NCBI RefSeq assembly: GCF_000313935.1
Contig: NZ_AMSS01000016.1
Span: 1 to 64,000, forward strand
DNA: 64,000 bases
Source: Acinetobacter sp. WC-141
GTDB taxonomy: Bacteria; Pseudomonadota; Gammaproteobacteria; Pseudomonadales; Moraxellaceae
Reading direction: 5' to 3'
This document shows, piece after piece, positions 60,634 to 64,000 of the stretch; the first letter of the stretch is position 1; every line of letters starts with the position of its first letter. The translations under genes were made by a program, and so were the position numbers. Below the pieces are notes generated by a model that was not told where the DNA came from, did no database searches, and saw nothing but the letters and a program-made list of their open reading frames with translations.

Positions 60634-62832
60634 ATGGAAATCAAGGTTAATTATCTCGACAATCTTCGACAGGAAGCTAAGTTCGATGACTTTACGGTAA
60701 TTGCCGATCAACCAATTCGCTACAAGGGTGACGGTTCGGCACCGGGCCCATTTGACTATTTTTTAGCATCGTCAGCATTGTGTGCAGCGTACTTTGTAAA
60801 AGTGTATTGTGCAGCTAGAGATATCCCAACCGATAATATTCGTTTATCGCAAAATAATATTGTTGATCCTGAAAACCGCTACAAACAAACCTTTAAAATT
60901 CAAATTGAATTACCAGCCGATATTTCAGAGAAAGATCGCCAAGGGATTTTACGTTCGATTGACCGTTGTACCGTTAAAAAAGTGATTCAAACTGGTCCCG
61001 AATTTATTATTGAAGAAGTTGAAAGCATCGATGCAGATGCACAAGCATTGTTATTGCCAAGCTTAACTTCAGAAAGCCATACTTTTATTCAAGGTAAAGA
61101 CCTACCGTTAGAAGAAACGATTGCCAATATGTCAGCTATTTTGGCAAATTTGGGCATGAAGATTGAAATTGCATCTTGGCGTAACATCGTGCCAAATGTA
61201 TGGTCATTACACATTCGTGATGCACAGTCTCCAATGTGTTTTACCAATGGTAAAGGTGCAACTAAAGAAAGCGCTTTAGCATCTGCATTAGGCGAGTTTA
61301 TTGAGCGTTTAAACTGTAACTTCTTCTATAACGACCAATTCTGGGGTGAAGAAATTGCCAATGCTGAATTTGTGCATTATCCAGATGAAAAATGGTTTAA
61401 ACCGGGTCCAAATGGTGAATTACCTAAAGAAATCTTAGATGAATATTGTCTTGAGATTTACAACCCAGATGATGAGTTACTTGGCACACATTTATATGAC
61501 ACCAACTCAGGTAACGTAGAGCGCGGCATTTGCTCGTTACCTTTTGTACGCCAGTCTGACGGTGAAGTTGTATATTTCCCATCAAATTTAATTGAAAACT
61601 TGTACTTAAGTAATGGTATGAGTGCAGGCAACACTTTGGCAGAAGCCCAAGTTCAATGTTTGTCAGAAATTTTTGAACGTGCTGTAAAACGTGAAATTTT
61701 AGAAGGTGAAATTGCACTTCCAGATGTTCCAGAAGACGTATTAGCAAAATACCCAAGTATTGTTGCTGGTATTAAAGGCTTAGAAGAGCAAGGTTTCCCT
61801 GTATTAGTTAAAGATGCATCATTAGGTGGTCAGTTCCCTGTAATGTGTGTAACTTTAATGAACCCGCGCACGGGTGGTGTGTTTGCGTCTTTCGGTGCGC
61901 ATCCAAGTTTTGAAGTTGCGTTAGAACGTAGTCTGACTGAATTACTTCAAGGCCGTAGTTTTGAAGGCTTAAATGATTTACCTCAACCGACTTTCCAAAG
62001 TAATGCGGTTACTGAGCCGAACAACTTTGTTGAGCACTTTATTGACTCAAGCGGTCTGGTATCTTGGCGTTTCTTTAGCTCTAAATCTGACTATGACTTT
62101 GTTGAATGGGATTTCTCTGGCGAAGGCGAAGAGTCGAACGCAGAAGAAGCTGCAACATTGTTCGGCATTCTCGAAGAGATGGGCAAAGAAGTGTATATGG
62201 CAGTCTATGAGCACTTAGGTGCGACCGCTTGCCGTATTTTAGTACCGGATTACTCAGAAATTTATCTGGTTGAAGATTTGATTTGGGATAATACCAATAA
62301 AGCACTTTCATTCCGTGAAGATATTTTAAATCTGCATCGTTTGGATGATGAACAGCTTGAAGCATTGGTTGAGCGTTTAGAAGAATGCGAGCTAGACGAC
62401 TACACTGAAATCACCACACTCATTGGCATCGAGTTTGATGACAATACAGTTTGGGGACAGCTCACCATCTTAGAGCTGAAATTGCTGATTTATGTTGCTT
62501 TACAACAGTTTGAAGAAGCAAAAGAACTCGTCGAAACTTACTTGCAATATAACACCAACACCGTTGAGCGTGGCTTGTTCTACCAGTGCATGAACGTGGT
62601 GCTTGAAGTGATGTTAGATGAAGAACTCGAGCTTGAAGACTACTTGACTAATTTCCGCCGTATGTTTGGTGACACGCGAATGGATGCGGTACTAGGTTCT
62701 GTAGAGGGTAGTGTTCGTTTCTATGGTTTAACACCAACAAGCATGAAACTAGAAGGACTTGATCGTCATTTACGTCTGATCGAGAGCTATAAAAAATTAC
62801 ATGCAGCACGCGCGAAAGCCGTAGCGATGTAA
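60634..62832 (+). CDS. ycaO: OsmC/YcaO domain fusion protein
   Basis: In this 732-residue protein, residues about 1-140 form an OsmC-like domain (GDGSAPGPFDYFLASSALCAAYFV with its cysteine, RCTVKKVIQ) and about 180-600 form a YcaO cyclodehydratase-type ATP-binding domain (KGATKESALASALGEFIERL, GMSAGNTLAEAQVQCLSEIFERAVKRE in two parts). An acidic helical C-terminal region follows, as in E. coli YcaO. YcaO enzymes activate amide bonds with ATP; E. coli YcaO assists RimO methylthiolation of ribosomal protein S12. No RiPP precursor or partner is visible nearby, so the housekeeping role is favoured. Confidence 0.9.
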   Translation: MEIKVNYLDNLRQEAKFDDFTVIADQPIRYKGDGSAPGPFDYFLASSALCAAYFVKVYCAARDIPTDNIRLSQNNIVDPENRYKQTFKIQIELPADISEKDRQGILRSIDRCTVKKVIQTGPEFIIEEVESIDADAQALLLPSLTSESHTFIQGKDLPLEETIANMSAILANLGMKIEIASWRNIVPNVWSLHIRDAQSPMCFTNGKGATKESALASALGEFIERLNCNFFYNDQFWGEEIANAEFVHYPDEKWFKPGPNGELPKEILDEYCLEIYNPDDELLGTHLYDTNSGNVERGICSLPFVRQSDGEVVYFPSNLIENLYLSNGMSAGNTLAEAQVQCLSEIFERAVKREILEGEIALPDVPEDVLAKYPSIVAGIKGLEEQGFPVLVKDASLGGQFPVMCVTLMNPRTGGVFASFGAHPSFEVALERSLTELLQGRSFEGLNDLPQPTFQSNAVTEPNNFVEHFIDSSGLVSWRFFSSKSDYDFVEWDFSGEGEESNAEEAATLFGILEEMGKEVYMAVYEHLGATACRILVPDYSEIYLVEDLIWDNTNKALSFREDILNLHRLDDEQLEALVERLEECELDDYTEITTLIGIEFDDNTVWGQLTILELKLLIYVALQQFEEAKELVETYLQYNTNTVERGLFYQCMNVVLEVMLDEELELEDYLTNFRRMFGDTRMDAVLGSVEGSVRFYGLTPTSMKLEGLDRHLRLIESYKKLHAARAKAVAM

Positions 62833-62847
62833 TTTAAAAAGCGAAAT

Positions 62848-62880
62848 AAAAAAAGCCTATTTTAAAAATAGGCTTTTTTT
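62848..62880. terminator. Bidirectional terminator after ycaO
   Basis: AAAAAAAGCCTATTTT pairs with AAAATAGGCTTTTTTT with almost no loop. It serves ycaO and the converging GMC oxidoreductase gene. Confidence 0.85.
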
Positions 62881-62897
62881 ATAAACAACTCGCTAGT

Positions 62898-64000
62898 TTA
62901 AGCAGATGCTTTTGTGATCTCTACGGTTTCTGCCGCTGCTCTATGATCTTGCTGCTCATCCAAAGTGTGTTTAGCCGGAATATAAGACATTGCACGTTCT
63001 GCTAAAGCTGTAATGGTTAAACTTGGGTTAACGCCTAAATTGGCACCTAGCATTGAACCATCTACAACATATAAGTTTTTATAGTTAAAAACGTGATTTT
63101 TTCCATCGACTACACCTTGTTCTGGGCTCGACGCAATGGCACAGCCACCCATACAGTGCGCTGTAAAAGGTACATTAAACAAAATTTCGGTAATGGTTGT
63201 TATGGGATGTCCATTAAACATTTTGGCAACTTTTTCGGTAAAGACATTGGCTTGTGGAATATAAACAGGTAGCTTTTTGCCTTCGCTAGATAATACTTTG
63301 CCAAAAGGCCAAAACCAGTTGCGTTTCAGGCGCATGTTAATTGAGGCATCAGCCGTTTGCATCACCAGAAAAATCAAGGTTTGTCGTGCAAAACCAACAG
63401 GATTACTCATGCGTAGAAATATGAGTGGGTGGCTAATGAGTACCCATAACCAATAAAAAATACGGGTCCAACCTGGTTTGCCTTTTGCCATGTAGGTACA
63501 CATCAGTCCCATGGCATCTGAACCACTTTGATAGCGAGTTGCCTCAATATGAGTGTCATGATCAATATAGATACTTGAACCGATGGCAACACCCTTACTC
63601 ATATCGACATCTTTATCAAAGAAACGAACGCCCAAAATAGACTCTGCATTGGTACGAACCCGATTACCCAAGTCATCGGAAATATTTGGTAGAGAACCAG
63701 ACTGTTTTAAGCGGAACAACATCTCTTGGGTGCCCAAAGAAGATGCCGAGAAAATGACGTTTCGAACACGCCAAGTACGACGTTGTTTGTTAAACCATGA
63801 GCTTGAGCATTCAGTCGTAACTTCATAGCCATCGCTACCATCGACTTTACCATTGAGGGGCTTAACATCAACAACTTTAGTTTCTTCGTAAACCTTGGCA
63901 CCATTTTTTTCGGCAAAGTACAAATAGTTTTTATCTAAGGTATTTTTTGCATTGTGTTTGCAACCAGTCATACAACCGCCACAAGCGGTACATGTTCCTC
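62898..64000 (-). CDS. GMC-family oxidoreductase, C-terminal part (5' end outside window)
   Basis: The reading frame continues past the right edge, so the first visible residues (CTACGGCMTGCKHNAK) are internal. This Cys-rich segment is typical of the cholesterol-oxidase/long-chain alcohol branch of GMC oxidoreductases. The C-terminal signatures are clear: HCMGGCAIASSPEQGVVD, and NLYVVDGSMLGANLGVNPSLTITALAERA in two parts, which hold the FAD and the catalytic His region. It probably oxidises a hydrophobic alcohol or sterol. The N-terminal FAD-binding GxGxxG lies outside the window. Confidence 0.85.
   Translation of the reverse strand, partial: GTCTACGGCMTGCKHNAKNTLDKNYLYFAEKNGAKVYEETKVVDVKPLNGKVDGSDGYEVTTECSSSWFNKQRRTWRVRNVIFSASSLGTQEMLFRLKQSGSLPNISDDLGNRVRTNAESILGVRFFDKDVDMSKGVAIGSSIYIDHDTHIEATRYQSGSDAMGLMCTYMAKGKPGWTRIFYWLWVLISHPLIFLRMSNPVGFARQTLIFLVMQTADASINMRLKRNWFWPFGKVLSSEGKKLPVYIPQANVFTEKVAKMFNGHPITTITEILFNVPFTAHCMGGCAIASSPEQGVVDGKNHVFNYKNLYVVDGSMLGANLGVNPSLTITALAERAMSYIPAKHTLDEQQDHRAAAETVEITKASA

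Noticed and set aside
60634..62832. RiPP biosynthetic cluster around the YcaO protein
   Set aside because: No short precursor gene, dehydrogenase or peptidase lies nearby, and the domain order matches the widespread housekeeping OsmC/YcaO protein.
1..64000. CRISPR array, tRNA or rRNA genes
   Set aside because: I saw no regularly spaced short direct repeats and no tRNA- or rRNA-like sequence in the intergenic regions; the only regular repeats are the coding modules of the RTX-like gene.

Overview
The window looks like a chromosomal segment of an Acinetobacter, most likely of the A. calcoaceticus-baumannii complex. The DNA is AT-rich, and it carries an hca hydroxycinnamate operon, vanAB/vanK/vanP, glucarate/galactarate genes, a YcaO protein with an N-terminal OsmC domain, and a duplicated succinyltransferase pair that matches what I recall as the A. 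baumannii ornithine locus. The assignment rests on gene content and protein resemblance only. No rRNA or tRNA gene was seen.

Layout. 1-1065: an IS3-family element running off the left edge, inserted at the very start of a small secreted-protein gene. 1.5-6 kb: a DUF898 membrane protein with an M48 protease, a structured and probably non-coding RNA locus (about 4266-4557), a TetR regulator and a small glycine-zipper/zinc-ribbon protein. 6.2-14.5 kb, minus strand: an aromatic amino acid permease and an amine-catabolism cluster (aldehyde dehydrogenase, NTF2-like protein, GntR regulator, cache-domain protein, polyamine-type permease, FAD oxidase). 14.8-19.5 kb: an Lrp regulator divergent from a succinylornithine-type transaminase and an AstA-like succinyltransferase, followed by a CycA-like permease.

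19.7-26.5 kb: an accessory island with a frameshifted beta-helix lipoprotein, an unknown small protein, and a two-gene operon ending in a 1396-residue RTX/EF-hand protein with exact 144-residue repeats. 26.6-30.2 kb: a coniferyl-aldehyde-type dehydrogenase, a divergent AraC regulator and an EamA exporter. 30.3-38.6 kb: complete conversion of galactarate/glucarate to 2-oxoglutarate (garD, gudP, gudD, kdgD, semialdehyde dehydrogenase, FadR-type regulator), with candidate regulator boxes.

38.7-50.4 kb: the hca operon, divergent from hcaK-hcaR. 50.5-60.4 kb: vanR, vanAB, and a sulfatase / formylglycine-generating enzyme / porin operon divergent from vanK-vanP. Together these convert chlorogenate and ferulate to caffeate, vanillin and vanillate, then protocatechuate. 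60.6 kb to the end: OsmC-YcaO and the 3' part of a GMC oxidoreductase.

The most interesting signal is that the palindrome ATTGGATCCAAT, which I recall as the VanR operator, precedes vanA, and its core recurs in the divergent promoter region of the sulfatase operon and vanK. This suggests one regulon for vanillate and for a sulfated aromatic precursor such as vanillate sulfate. The sulfatase-activating enzyme in that operon carries a lipoprotein signal, so sulfatase maturation may happen outside the cytoplasm.
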